From the NCBI GenBank assembly GCA_019635735.1, contig JAHBYX010000001.1:124001-188000 (forward strand): 64,000 nucleotides of DNA. Direction: 5' to 3'. Both the position numbers and the translations under genes were made by a program. This document shows positions 18,115-27,077 of this stretch, piece by piece. The notes under the pieces were generated by a model. That model made no database searches. It was not told the origin of the DNA and saw only the letters and a list, made by a program, of their open reading frames with translations. The first letter of the stretch is position 1, and each line of letters begins with the position of its first letter. The stretch is from Mesorhizobium sp. GTDB lineage: Bacteria; Pseudomonadota; Alphaproteobacteria; Rhizobiales; Rhizobiaceae.

Positions 18115-18134
18115 AACCATTTGTTAAGGTTAAC
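18115..18134. promoter_or_regulatory. CtrA-like promoter element
   Basis: An AT-rich element combining AACCAT with TTAAGGTTAA lies upstream of the membrane protein gene at 17501-18058; another GTTAAC lies at 18070-18075. TTAA-type half-sites of this kind are bound by CtrA in Alphaproteobacteria. The spacing is not the canonical TTAA-N7-TTAA, so this is a suggestion only. Confidence 0.35.
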
Positions 18135-18151
18135 GGCCGCTCCGAGGGCGA

Positions 18152-19780
18152 CTACCCGATCTCCGGATAGAGCGTCTCCAGGATCGTGCGCGGGTCGTGG
18201 CGGCCGTCCAGCATGCCATAGGTGTTGCGCCACTGGCCGGCGAGCCTGGTCTCGATGAAGGCGTCGGCGATGCGTCCCGCCCCCAGCCGCTTCAGTTCGG
18301 CGGCCGCGGCGGAGAGCGCGAGCTGTTCCGTGAGAATGCGTGCGGAACCATCGTCGGCGGCGGCGATCTGCATCGCGGCGCGCAGGACGTCGGACGTCCC
18401 CCGCCCGCTTGTGCCGAGATCCTTGTCGATGCCGGCGATCACCTCCTCGAAGAGCGCCGGACCGCGCTTGAGCACGCGCAGCACGTCGAGGGCCATCACA
18501 TTGCCCGACCCTTCCCAGATCGCGTTGACCGGCGCCTCGCGATAGTAGCGGGCAAGCGGCGATTCCTCGACATAGCCATTGCCGCCCAGGCACTCCATCG
18601 CCTCGTAGAGCAGCGGCGGCGCGGTCTTGCAGACCCAGTATTTGACGACGGGCGTCATGGCGCGGGCGAAGGACGCCTCGGCACGATCGACCGCCGCCTC
18701 GTCGAAGGCGCGGGCCAGGCGGAACGACAGCGCGGTCGCGGCCGCGACGTCGAGCGCCATGTCGGCGAGCACGCGCTGCATCAGCGGCTGATCGTACAGC
18801 GTCTCGCCGAAAACCTTGCGGTGCCGCGCATGATGGACCGCCTCCTGCAGGCCGGCGCGCATGATGCCCGACGAGGCGAGCGCGCAGTCGAGGCGGGTGA
18901 GCGTGACCATGTCCATGATGGTCTTCACGCCTGCCCCCGGCTCGCCGATCATCTCGCCCAGCGTGTTGTTGAACTCGACCTCCGACGAGGCGTTCGACCT
19001 GTTGCCGAGCTTGTCCTTGAGGCGCTGGAAGCTGAGTCCGTTGCTCGCTCCGTCGCCGAGGAGGCGCGGGATCAGGAAACAGGACAGCCCTTCGGACGCC
19101 TGCGCCAGCACTAGGAACGCATCCGACATCGGCGCCGACATGAACCATTTGTGGCCGGTGATGCGATAGAAGCCGTTGCCGGCCTTTTCCGCCCGCGTCG
19201 TGTTGGCCCGCACGTCCGTGCCGCCCTGCTTCTCGGTCATGCCCATGCCGAGCGTCAGGCCCGCCTTGTCGACCGGCGCCTTGTTCGACTGGTCGTATTT
19301 GCGTGCGGTGATGCGCGGCGCCCATTCGCGGAACGCCTTGGGGCTCGCCATCAGGGCCGCGAGCGACGCGCTCGTCATGGTGATCGGGCAGAGATGCCCG
19401 CATTCGAGTTCGGAGGTCAGGTAGAAGCGTGCCGCGCGGATCTGGTGGCGCTTGCCGGTCTCCGTTTCGCCGTTCTCCCAGATCGAGGAATGCAGCCCGT
19501 TGGTCACCGAACGCCGCATCAGCGCATGGTAGGCGGGATGGTATTCGGCGATGTCGAGCCTGCGGCCCTGCCGGTCGTGGGTCCTCAGCTTCGGCAGTTC
19601 GGTATTGGCGAGCCTGGCGAGATCCTGAGCTTCCGGCGAGAGCACGAAACGGCCGATCGCATCGAGATCCTTGCGCACCGGCTCGGAGAAATCCTGCGCC
19701 AGCTGCATCAGAAGCGGATCGCCGCGCCAGGCGTTTGAGCCTGCCAGCGGCGGCGTCTGGTTGGTCACTTCGTGGTTCAC
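18152..19780 (-). CDS. Acyl-CoA dehydrogenase family protein (AidB-like)
   Basis: The 542-residue product (from the GTG encoding the [11 protein letters not shown] start) is an FAD-dependent acyl-CoA dehydrogenase-fold protein. The long N-terminal extension is typical of AidB-like proteins. Signatures include [22 protein letters not shown], the [12 protein letters not shown] region and [37 protein letters not shown] near the C-terminus. E. coli AidB is linked to alkylation stress; the substrate here is unknown. A GTG 4 codons earlier is an alternative start, but the GGAG motif fits 19780. It is divergent from pyrB. Confidence 0.9.
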   Translation of the reverse strand: MNHEVTNQTPPLAGSNAWRGDPLLMQLAQDFSEPVRKDLDAIGRFVLSPEAQDLARLANTELPKLRTHDRQGRRLDIAEYHPAYHALMRRSVTNGLHSSIWENGETETGKRHQIRAARFYLTSELECGHLCPITMTSASLAALMASPKAFREWAPRITARKYDQSNKAPVDKAGLTLGMGMTEKQGGTDVRANTTRAEKAGNGFYRITGHKWFMSAPMSDAFLVLAQASEGLSCFLIPRLLGDGASNGLSFQRLKDKLGNRSNASSEVEFNNTLGEMIGEPGAGVKTIMDMVTLTRLDCALASSGIMRAGLQEAVHHARHRKVFGETLYDQPLMQRVLADMALDVAAATALSFRLARAFDEAAVDRAEASFARAMTPVVKYWVCKTAPPLLYEAMECLGGNGYVEESPLARYYREAPVNAIWEGSGNVMALDVLRVLKRGPALFEEVIAGIDKDLGTSGRGTSDVLRAAMQIAAADDGSARILTEQLALSAAAAELKRLGAGRIADAFIETRLAGQWRNTYGMLDGRHDPRTILETLYPEIG

Positions 19781-19921
19781 GTCGCACTCCACATGGCCGC
19801 CTCGCGGCCCACCTCGTCGACATATAGCCGAGTCCGCAAGGCGTGCACGTCGAAAATGCCGTGGGAAAACGCCGCGCCGCTTGCGGGTCTCCGGTCACGC
19901 TTCTATAGCACCAGCCTTGAG

Positions 19922-20884
19922 ATGACCGACGCTCAAGCCCTCCCCCTCTACCCGCACCGGCACCTGCTCGGCATCCAGGGCCTGTCTCCTCCCGATATCG
20001 AACTGCTCCTCGACCGCGCCGACGCAGCTGTCGCGCTGTCGCGGCAGCCGGAGAAGAAATCGAGCCGTCTGCGCGGCCGCACCCAGATCAACCTGTTCTA
20101 CGAAGCCTCGACCCGCACGCAATCGTCCTTCGAACTCGCCGGCAAGCGGTTGGGAGCCGACGTGATGAACATGTCGGTGGCAAGTTCCTCGGTGAAGAAG
20201 GGCGAGACGCTGATCGACACGGCGATGACGCTGAATGCGATGCGGCCCGACATCCTCATCATCCGCCATTCCTCGGCCGGCGCGGCGGCCCTCCTGGCGC
20301 AGAAGGTCGCCTGTTCGGTGGTGAATGCCGGCGACGGCGCGCACGAGCACCCGACGCAGGCACTGCTCGACGCGCTGACGATCCGCCGCGCCAAAGGCCC
20401 GCTGCATCACCTGACGGTGGCGATCTGCGGCGACATCCTTCATTCGCGCGTCGCCCGCTCGAACATTCTGCTCCTCAACGCCATGGGTGCCCGCGTCCGG
20501 GCGGTGGCTCCCTCCACGCTCCTTCCCACCGGCATCGCCAACATGGGCGTGGACGTGTTCCGCACCATGGCGGAGGGCCTGAAGGACGCCGACGTGGTGA
20601 TGATGCTGCGCCTGCAGCGCGAGCGCATGGAGGGCGCCTTCGTCCCGTCGGTGCGCGAATACTTCCGCTATTTCGGTCTCGACGCGGAAAAGCTCAAGGC
20701 GGCGAAGGATGACGCGCTCGTCATGCATCCGGGCCCGATGAACCGCGGCGTCGAGATCGCCTCGGAAATCGCCGACGGGCCGCAGAGCGTGATCCAGGAG
20801 CAGGTGGAGATGGGTGTCGCCGTGCGCATGGCGGTGATGGAGGCCCTGCTCGACCCGCGCCGCAACGAGGGGCGCGACGCATGA
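19922..20884 (+). CDS. pyrB: Aspartate carbamoyltransferase catalytic subunit
   Basis: PyrB condenses carbamoyl phosphate with aspartate in pyrimidine synthesis. The 320-residue product carries the carbamoyl phosphate loop STRT (63-66), [16 protein letters not shown] and the late domain [17 protein letters not shown]. The chosen ATG gives [18 protein letters not shown]; 50 upstream in-frame codons overlap the divergent gene's leader. It overlaps the downstream dihydroorotase-like gene by 4 bases (ATGA). The pairing with a non-catalytic DHOase matches class A ATCases, where both subunits form the active dodecamer. Confidence 0.96.
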   Translation: MTDAQALPLYPHRHLLGIQGLSPPDIELLLDRADAAVALSRQPEKKSSRLRGRTQINLFYEASTRTQSSFELAGKRLGADVMNMSVASSSVKKGETLIDTAMTLNAMRPDILIIRHSSAGAAALLAQKVACSVVNAGDGAHEHPTQALLDALTIRRAKGPLHHLTVAICGDILHSRVARSNILLLNAMGARVRAVAPSTLLPTGIANMGVDVFRTMAEGLKDADVVMMLRLQRERMEGAFVPSVREYFRYFGLDAEKLKAAKDDALVMHPGPMNRGVEIASEIADGPQSVIQEQVEMGVAVRMAVMEALLDPRRNEGRDA

Positions 20885-22179
20885 GCCCGACGCTCTTCAT
20901 CAATGCCCGCGTGGTCGATCCGGCCCGCGGCCTTGACGAACCCGGGTCCGTGCTGGTGGCCGAGGGGCGGATCGTCGCCGCCGGCGCTTCGGTCAGGAAC
21001 CAGGGCGCGCCAGGCGGTGCTGCCGTGGTCGACTGCAAGGGCGCCGCGATCCTGCCCGGCCTGATCGACACGCGCGTCTTCATCGGCGAGCCGGGCGGCG
21101 AGCATCGCGAGACCATCGCCTCAGCCAGCGCGGCCGCGGCGGCCGGCGGCGTCACGTCGATGATCATGATGCCGGACACGAATCCGGTCATCGACAACGT
21201 CGCCCTCGTCGAGTTTGTGCAGCGCACCGCGCGCGAAACGGCCAGGGTCCGCGTCTATCCAGCCGCCTCGATCAGCAGAGGCTTCCACGGTTCCGAGATG
21301 ACCGAGTTCGGCCTCCTGCGCGAAGCCGGCGCCGTCGCTTTCACCGAAGGCCGGCACACGGTCGCGAGTTCCCTCCTGATGCGCCGGGCGCTGAGCTATG
21401 CGCGCGATTTTGGCGCGGTGATCGCGCATGAGACGCAGGACTGCGACCTCAGCGCGACCGGCGTGATGAACGAGGGCCTCTATGCCAGCTGGCTCGGCCT
21501 GCCTGGCATTCCACGCGAGGCCGAGGCGATCCCCCTCGAACGCGACCTGCTGCTCGCCCGGCTGACCGGCGGCGCCTACCATGCCGCCAAGATCTCAACC
21601 GCCATGTCTGCGGCGGCGATCGCGCGGGCAAAGAGCGATGGAGCGAACGTCACCGCCGGTGTCGCGATCCACAATCTGGCCCTCAACGACAACGATGTCG
21701 GCGAATACCGCACCTTCTTCCGGCTGGCGCCGCCGCTGCGCGCCGAGGAGGACCGGCTGGCCATGATCGAGGCGCTGCGCGACGGGACTGTCGATCTGGT
21801 CTCCTCTTCTCACGACCCGCAGGACGTCGACACCAAACGCCTGCCCTTCGCGGATGCGGCCCCGGGCGCCGTCGGGCTGGAGACCCTGCTCGCCGTTACC
21901 TTGCGCCTCTACCACAACGGCGACCTTCCGCTCCTGAGGATCGCCGAGGTGCTGTCGCGCAATCCCGCGAAAGTGTTCGGTCTGCCCGGCGGCGGCCTCG
22001 CCCCCGGCATGCCGGCCGACCTGATCGTCGTCGACCTCGACGCGCCGTGGGTCGTGCGCGAGACCGAAATCCTGTCGCGTTCCAAGAACTCATGCTTCGA
22101 GGGCGCCCGGCTGCAGGGGAAGGTCTTGCAAACGCTGGTTGCGGGACGCACAGTGCACCGGGCGACGGAGGGAGCCTGA
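20881..22179 (+). CDS. Dihydroorotase-like non-catalytic ATCase partner (PyrC', PyrX)
   Basis: The 432-residue product has the overall dihydroorotase fold, but its metal site is lost. The canonical HxH of the GLIDxHxH motif reads [13 protein letters not shown], the HVST histidine is K in AKISTAMS, and the TDHAPH aspartate is replaced in SSSHDPQD. Only the IAHET histidine remains. In pseudomonads such a degenerate DHOase is required for assembly of active ATCase, and the 4-base overlap with pyrB fits that role. A catalytic pyrC should lie elsewhere in the genome. Confidence 0.9.
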   Translation: MSPTLFINARVVDPARGLDEPGSVLVAEGRIVAAGASVRNQGAPGGAAVVDCKGAAILPGLIDTRVFIGEPGGEHRETIASASAAAAAGGVTSMIMMPDTNPVIDNVALVEFVQRTARETARVRVYPAASISRGFHGSEMTEFGLLREAGAVAFTEGRHTVASSLLMRRALSYARDFGAVIAHETQDCDLSATGVMNEGLYASWLGLPGIPREAEAIPLERDLLLARLTGGAYHAAKISTAMSAAAIARAKSDGANVTAGVAIHNLALNDNDVGEYRTFFRLAPPLRAEEDRLAMIEALRDGTVDLVSSSHDPQDVDTKRLPFADAAPGAVGLETLLAVTLRLYHNGDLPLLRIAEVLSRNPAKVFGLPGGGLAPGMPADLIVVDLDAPWVVRETEILSRSKNSCFEGARLQGKVLQTLVAGRTVHRATEGA

Positions 22180-22796
22180 TGACCGACGACATCGACTGGG
22201 CCGGGAACCTGCCGCTCTACGTGGCCGCGGTGATCCTCGGCTATCTGCTCGGCTCGATCCCCTTCGGCCTCATCATCACCCGCATCGCGGGCCTCGGCGA
22301 CGTCCGCCGCATCGGTTCCGGCAATATCGGCGCGACCAACGTGCTGCGCACCGGCAACAAGAAGCTCGCCGCGCTGACGCTGCTGCTCGACGCCCTCAAG
22401 GGCACGTTCGCGGTGCTGATCGCGGCCATCTGGGGGCCCGCCTTCGCGCTGATCGCCGGTTTCGCGGCGTTCCTCGGACATCTTTTCCCGGTCTGGCTCG
22501 GCTTCAAGGGCGGCAAGGGCGTGGCGACCTATCTCGGCGTACTGATCGCGCTTTCTTGGAAGGCCGCACTGGTCTTCGCCGTCGTCTGGATCGCGATCGC
22601 ATGGCTGACGCGCTACTCGTCGCTCGCAGCCCTTCTCGCGGCGGTCGCCGTGCCCCTGTCGCTCTTCTTCTGGTTCGGCCCGGCAAGCGTGGCGTGGCTG
22701 TTCGCCGCGATGAGCATCATCGTCTTCCTCAAGCACCATGCCAACATCCGCCGGCTGCTCGACGGCGATGAATCGCGCATCGGGGCAAGCGGGTGA
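22179..22796 (+). CDS. plsY: Glycerol-3-phosphate acyltransferase PlsY
   Basis: PlsY acylates glycerol-3-phosphate using acyl-phosphate at the inner membrane, the first step in phospholipid synthesis. The 205-residue product from the ATG at 22179 has five membrane helices. The conserved loops are [36 protein letters not shown] and [13 protein letters not shown]. Its start overlaps the upstream stop by 1 base and its end overlaps dprA by 4, so this is a tightly coupled run. A longer frame upstream is the pyrC' shadow. Confidence 0.96.
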   Translation: MTDDIDWAGNLPLYVAAVILGYLLGSIPFGLIITRIAGLGDVRRIGSGNIGATNVLRTGNKKLAALTLLLDALKGTFAVLIAAIWGPAFALIAGFAAFLGHLFPVWLGFKGGKGVATYLGVLIALSWKAALVFAVVWIAIAWLTRYSSLAALLAAVAVPLSLFFWFGPASVAWLFAAMSIIVFLKHHANIRRLLDGDESRIGASG

Positions 22797-23917
22797 GCAG
22801 CGGCTCGAGCGCCGGCATCGTTCTCAGCGACCGCCAGCGCCTCAACTGGCTCCGCCTCATCCGCACCGACAATATCGGTCCTGCCACCTTCCGCGATCTG
22901 ATCAACCGCTTCGGTTCGGCCGAAACGGCGATCGAGATGCTGCCTGAACTCGCGCGCCAGGGCGGTGGCATCAGGCTGCCGCGCGTCCCGTCGGTCGCGG
23001 AGGCCGAAGCCGAGGCAGAGCAGGCGCGGAAGGCCGGCGCCCGGTTCGTCGCCATCGGCGAGCCGGACTATCCCGCCATGCTGCGCCGGGTTGAAAATCC
23101 CCCTCCCCTGATCGCGGTGAAGGGAAATGCGGACGTCTTCGTCCTGCCGCCCGTCGCCATCGTCGGCGCGCGCAACGCCTCGCTGGCCGGCATCCGCTTC
23201 GCGCGGATGCTGGCATCCGACCTCGGACGCGAGGGCTTCGCGATCGTCTCCGGCCTGGCACGCGGCATCGACACGGCCGCGCATGAGGGCAGCCTGTCGA
23301 CCGGCGGCATCGCCGTCCTGGCGGGTGGGCTCGACCGGCCCTATCCGCCGGAAAACGCGGACCTGATGGAGACGCTGACGGCAAACGGCGCGGCCGTGTC
23401 CGAGATGCCGTTCGGCTGGGAGCCCAGGGCCCGCGATTTCCCGCGCCGCAACCGCATCATCGCCGGACTGTCGCTCGGGCTGGTCGTGGTCGAGGCGGCA
23501 CTTCGCTCCGGTTCGCTGATCAGCGCCCGCATGGCCGGCGATCTCGGCCGCCTCGTCTTCGCCGTCCCGGGTTCGCCGCTCGATCCGCGCGCGGCGGGCA
23601 CCAACGGCCTGTTGAAGGACGGAGCGACGCTGGTGACGGAGGCGCGTGACGTGATCGAGGCGATCTCGCCGCAGATCGGCCGGCCGGCCGGCGAGCCGGA
23701 CACGTTCGAGGAGCCGCCTGATTTCACGGCGACGCCACCGCCCGGCGATTCTGACCGCGAACGCGTCATCGAGGCATTGGGGCCGGTGCCGACAGGGGTC
23801 GACGAGATCATCCGACACACCGGGCTCCACCCGGCGCAGGTCTTCATGATCCTCCTGGAGCTCGATCTCGCCGGCCGGCTCGAGCGGCATGCCGGCGGGC
23901 AGGTCTCACTGCTCTGA
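22793..23917 (+). CDS. dprA: DNA-processing protein DprA
   Basis: DprA binds incoming single-stranded DNA and loads RecA during natural transformation. The 374-residue product shows an N-terminal SAM-like helical region (about 10-75). The Rossmann fold has [27 protein letters not shown] and [12 protein letters not shown], and a C-terminal winged-helix domain spans about 305-374. It starts with GTG overlapping the plsY stop (GTGA). Its final 12 bases overlap a convergent small gene. The coupling with pyrB-pyrC'-plsY is common in Rhizobiales. Confidence 0.95.
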   Translation: MSSGSSAGIVLSDRQRLNWLRLIRTDNIGPATFRDLINRFGSAETAIEMLPELARQGGGIRLPRVPSVAEAEAEAEQARKAGARFVAIGEPDYPAMLRRVENPPPLIAVKGNADVFVLPPVAIVGARNASLAGIRFARMLASDLGREGFAIVSGLARGIDTAAHEGSLSTGGIAVLAGGLDRPYPPENADLMETLTANGAAVSEMPFGWEPRARDFPRRNRIIAGLSLGLVVVEAALRSGSLISARMAGDLGRLVFAVPGSPLDPRAAGTNGLLKDGATLVTEARDVIEAISPQIGRPAGEPDTFEEPPDFTATPPPGDSDRERVIEALGPVPTGVDEIIRHTGLHPAQVFMILLELDLAGRLERHAGGQVSLL

Positions 23918-24220
23918 ATCGCTCACCGCCGCACGTTCGTCGGACATCGCGTCGCCGCTCCTTCGCCGCGTCCGTTTTCCGCGTCCCGGCGCATCCTCAC
24001 GCGCCAGCAGATCCGTAGCCTCGACATAGGCCATCTCGACCAGATAGGCGAGCATATCCAGCCGCTGCTTTCGCGCGATCGCGGAGAGCTCAGACAGGAT
24101 CGTTCTCATGTAGTCGAGCGCGTCTCGCGGCGAGACGTCCGGCGCGGCTCGGTCCCGTCCGGACACGGAGTCCGGGGCTCGCGACATGTCTGGTAGCTGG
24201 TCCGAAGAACTGGTCGTCAT
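23906..24220 (-). CDS. Conserved hypothetical protein
   Basis: The 104-residue product from MTTSSSDQLPDM has disordered ends and a central amphipathic helical core (ALDYMRTILSELSAIARKQRLDMLAYLVEMAYVEATDLL), with a basic RGKRTRRRSGD patch after it. No domain name is recognised. Similar small proteins occur in this spot in Rhizobiales genomes as far as I recall. It is convergent with dprA (12-base overlap) and divergent from topA, whose start lies 223 bases away. Confidence 0.65.
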   Translation of the reverse strand: MTTSSSDQLPDMSRAPDSVSGRDRAAPDVSPRDALDYMRTILSELSAIARKQRLDMLAYLVEMAYVEATDLLAREDAPGRGKRTRRRSGDAMSDERAAVSDSEQ

Positions 24221-24443
24221 GCGCACACCTTGATGCAACCCCAGATCAATCCTCGATCGTCCATAACACTTTTAATTGAATTTGTCGATGGAGTGCGACG
24301 GCCGGTTGCGGCACGGGGCGAATGGCCAAAATACGCCGCGCCACTTGACCGCAACCGAAAGCGCGGCCATTTGACGAACGCAATCGTCATTGGATCGCGG
24401 CGTGCGAAGATCTTCCCCGCGATCGGAAAGTACCGGACATCGG

Positions 24444-27077
24444 ATGGACGTCGTCGTCGTCGAATCGCCTGCGAAGGCGAAGACAATCAACAAGTATCTG
24501 GGCAAGAACTACAAGGTTCTGGCCTCGTTCGGCCATGTGCGGGATCTGCCGCCGAAGGACGGTTCCGTTCGCCCGGACGAGGATTTCGCCATGTCCTGGG
24601 CGGTTGATTCGGCCTCTTCCAAGAGGCTTTCCGACATCGCCAGCGCGCTCAAGGATGCGGATGGACTGATCCTCGCCACCGACCCCGACCGCGAAGGCGA
24701 AGCCATTTCCTGGCACGTTCTCGAAGTGCTCAAAGGCAAGCGGGTGCTCAAGGACAAGCCGGTCAGCCGTGTCGTCTTCAATGCGATCACCAAGCAGTCG
24801 GTGCTCGACGCGATGGCCAAGCCGCGCCACATCGATGCACCGCTGGTCGATGCCTATCTCGCCCGCCGCGCACTCGACTATCTGGTCGGCTTCACCCTTT
24901 CGCCGGTGCTCTGGCGCAAGCTGCCGGGCGCCCGCTCGGCCGGACGCGTGCAATCGGTGGCGCTGCGCCTCGTCTGCGACCGCGAACTCGAGATCGAGCG
25001 GTTCGTCTCCGAGGAATATTGGAACATCGCCGCGATCCTGAACACGCCGCGCAAGGACACATTCGAGGCCCGGCTGACCGGCTTCGAAGGCAAGCGGCTG
25101 CAAAAGCTCGACATCAAGAACGCCGCCGAGGCCAATGCCATCAAGACGATGCTCGAAGGCGCGACGTTCACCGCGCTTTCGGTCGAGGCAAAACCGGCCA
25201 AGCGCAATCCCGGCCCCCCGTTCACCACGTCCACCCTGCAGCAGGCAGCCTCGTCGCGCTATGGATTTTCAGCCTCGCGCACCATGCAGGTCGCGCAGAG
25301 GCTCTATGAGGGTCTCGACGTGGGCGGTGAGATGGTCGGCCTGATCACCTATATGCGAACCGACGGCGTGCAGATGGCGCCGGAGGCGATCTCCGCCGCC
25401 CGCACAACGATCGGCAAGGAGTTCGGCGACAGTTACCTTCCCGAGAAGCCCCGCTTCTACACCACCAAGGCCAAGAACGCGCAGGAAGCGCACGAGGCGA
25501 TTCGCCCGACCGATTTCTTCCGCACGCCGGTCTCGGTCCGCGCCCATCTCGATGCGGATCAGTTCCGCCTCTACGAGATGATCTGGAAGCGCGCCATCGC
25601 CAGCCAGATGCAGCCGGCCGAGATCGAGCGCACGACCGTCGAGATCGAGGCCAGGAACGGTGCGCAGACCGCGCAGCTCAGGGCTGTCGGCTCCGTCACC
25701 CGCTTCGACGGCTTCCTCGCCGCCTACGTCGATCCGAAGGACGACGATTCCGAGGACGAGGAGAGCCGGCGTCTGCCGGAAATCCGCGCCGGCGAGACGC
25801 TCGGGCGCGAGAAGATCACTGCCGAGCAGCACCGGACCGAGCCGCCGCCGCGCTATTCGGAAGCGTCTCTCATCAAGAAGCTGGAGGAGCTCGGCATCGG
25901 CCGGCCCTCGACCTATGCGGCGACGCTAAAAACACTGGAAGACCGCGAATACGTCATCGTCGACAAGCGCCGCCTGACGCCGCATTCGAAGGGACGCATC
26001 GTCACGGCCTTCCTCGAAAGCTTCTTCGACAAATATGTCGAATACGATTTCACCGCGAGCCTGGAAGAGAAGCTCGACGAGATCTCCGATGGCAAGCTCG
26101 CCTGGAAGGACGTGCTGCGCGACTTCTGGGTCGATTTCTCGGCCGCCGTCGACGGCATCAAGGAGCTTCGCGTCACCGACGTTCTCGACGCGCTGAACGA
26201 GGAGCTCGCGCCGCTGGTCTTTCCGGCGCGGGAGGACGGCTCGGACCCTCGCATCTGCCCGCGCTGCGGCTCCGGCAACCTGTCGCTGAAGCTCGGCAAA
26301 TACGGCGCCTTCGTCGGCTGCTCCAACTATCCCGAATGCGGCTACACGCGCCAGCTCGGCGAGCCGGTCAACGGCAATGGCGAACCGGCGTCCGGCGAGA
26401 GCGGCGACAAGATGCTCGGCACCGATCCCTACACGTCCGAGGAGATCGTGCTGAAGAACGGCCGCTTCGGCCCCTATGTCCAGCGTGGCGAAGGCAAGGA
26501 GGCCAAGCGGTCGAGCCTGCCCAAGGGCTGGACGATCGACACGGTCGACCACGAGAAGGCGCTGGCGCTTCTGTCGCTGCCGCGCGACGTCGGACAGCAT
26601 CCGGAAACCGGCAAGATGATCTCGGCCGGGCTTGGCCGCTACGGGCCTTTCCTGCTGCATGATGGGGTCTACGCCAATCTCGAATCGATCGAGGACGTGT
26701 TCTCGGTCGGCATCAACCGGGCGGTCTCCGTGCTGGCCGAGAAGGTGGCAAAGGGTCCCGGCCGGCGCGGCGGCACGCCGGCCGCGCTGAAGGATCTCGG
26801 CGAGCATCCGAACGGCGGCGGCAATGTCACCGTCCGCGACGGCAAATACGGCGCCTATGTCAATTTCGACAAGATCAACGCCACCATCCCGAAGGGCAAG
26901 GATCCCTCCTCCATCACCATGGACGAGGCGCTCGCATTGATCGCGGCGCGCGAAGCCGCCGGCGGCGGCAAGAAGTCCTCGGCGCGCAAGTCGACGGGAA
27001 AGACCGCATCCGCGGCGAAAGCTGCGCCGAAGAAGAAGAGTGCGGCCAAATCGCCCAAGAAGAAGGCGGCGACCTAG
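24444..27077 (+). CDS. topA: DNA topoisomerase I
   Basis: TopA relaxes negative supercoils through a 5'-phosphotyrosine intermediate. The 877-residue product begins MDVVVVESPAKAKTINKYLG (Toprim domain, with the acidic ATDPDREGEAISWH motif). The active-site tyrosine is Y303 in LITYMRTDGV. One four-cysteine zinc ribbon (CPRCG...CSNYPECG) follows near residues 610-640, then topoisomerase C-terminal repeats. A lysine-rich tail (about 845-877) probably binds DNA. rnr starts at the very next base. Confidence 0.98.
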   Translation: MDVVVVESPAKAKTINKYLGKNYKVLASFGHVRDLPPKDGSVRPDEDFAMSWAVDSASSKRLSDIASALKDADGLILATDPDREGEAISWHVLEVLKGKRVLKDKPVSRVVFNAITKQSVLDAMAKPRHIDAPLVDAYLARRALDYLVGFTLSPVLWRKLPGARSAGRVQSVALRLVCDRELEIERFVSEEYWNIAAILNTPRKDTFEARLTGFEGKRLQKLDIKNAAEANAIKTMLEGATFTALSVEAKPAKRNPGPPFTTSTLQQAASSRYGFSASRTMQVAQRLYEGLDVGGEMVGLITYMRTDGVQMAPEAISAARTTIGKEFGDSYLPEKPRFYTTKAKNAQEAHEAIRPTDFFRTPVSVRAHLDADQFRLYEMIWKRAIASQMQPAEIERTTVEIEARNGAQTAQLRAVGSVTRFDGFLAAYVDPKDDDSEDEESRRLPEIRAGETLGREKITAEQHRTEPPPRYSEASLIKKLEELGIGRPSTYAATLKTLEDREYVIVDKRRLTPHSKGRIVTAFLESFFDKYVEYDFTASLEEKLDEISDGKLAWKDVLRDFWVDFSAAVDGIKELRVTDVLDALNEELAPLVFPAREDGSDPRICPRCGSGNLSLKLGKYGAFVGCSNYPECGYTRQLGEPVNGNGEPASGESGDKMLGTDPYTSEEIVLKNGRFGPYVQRGEGKEAKRSSLPKGWTIDTVDHEKALALLSLPRDVGQHPETGKMISAGLGRYGPFLLHDGVYANLESIEDVFSVGINRAVSVLAEKVAKGPGRRGGTPAALKDLGEHPNGGGNVTVRDGKYGAYVNFDKINATIPKGKDPSSITMDEALALIAAREAAGGGKKSSARKSTGKTASAAKAAPKKKSAAKSPKKKAAT

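Noticed and set aside
20881..22179. Annotation as a catalytically active dihydroorotase
   Set aside because: HxH, the HVST histidine and the catalytic aspartate are all substituted, so the active pyrC name was not used.
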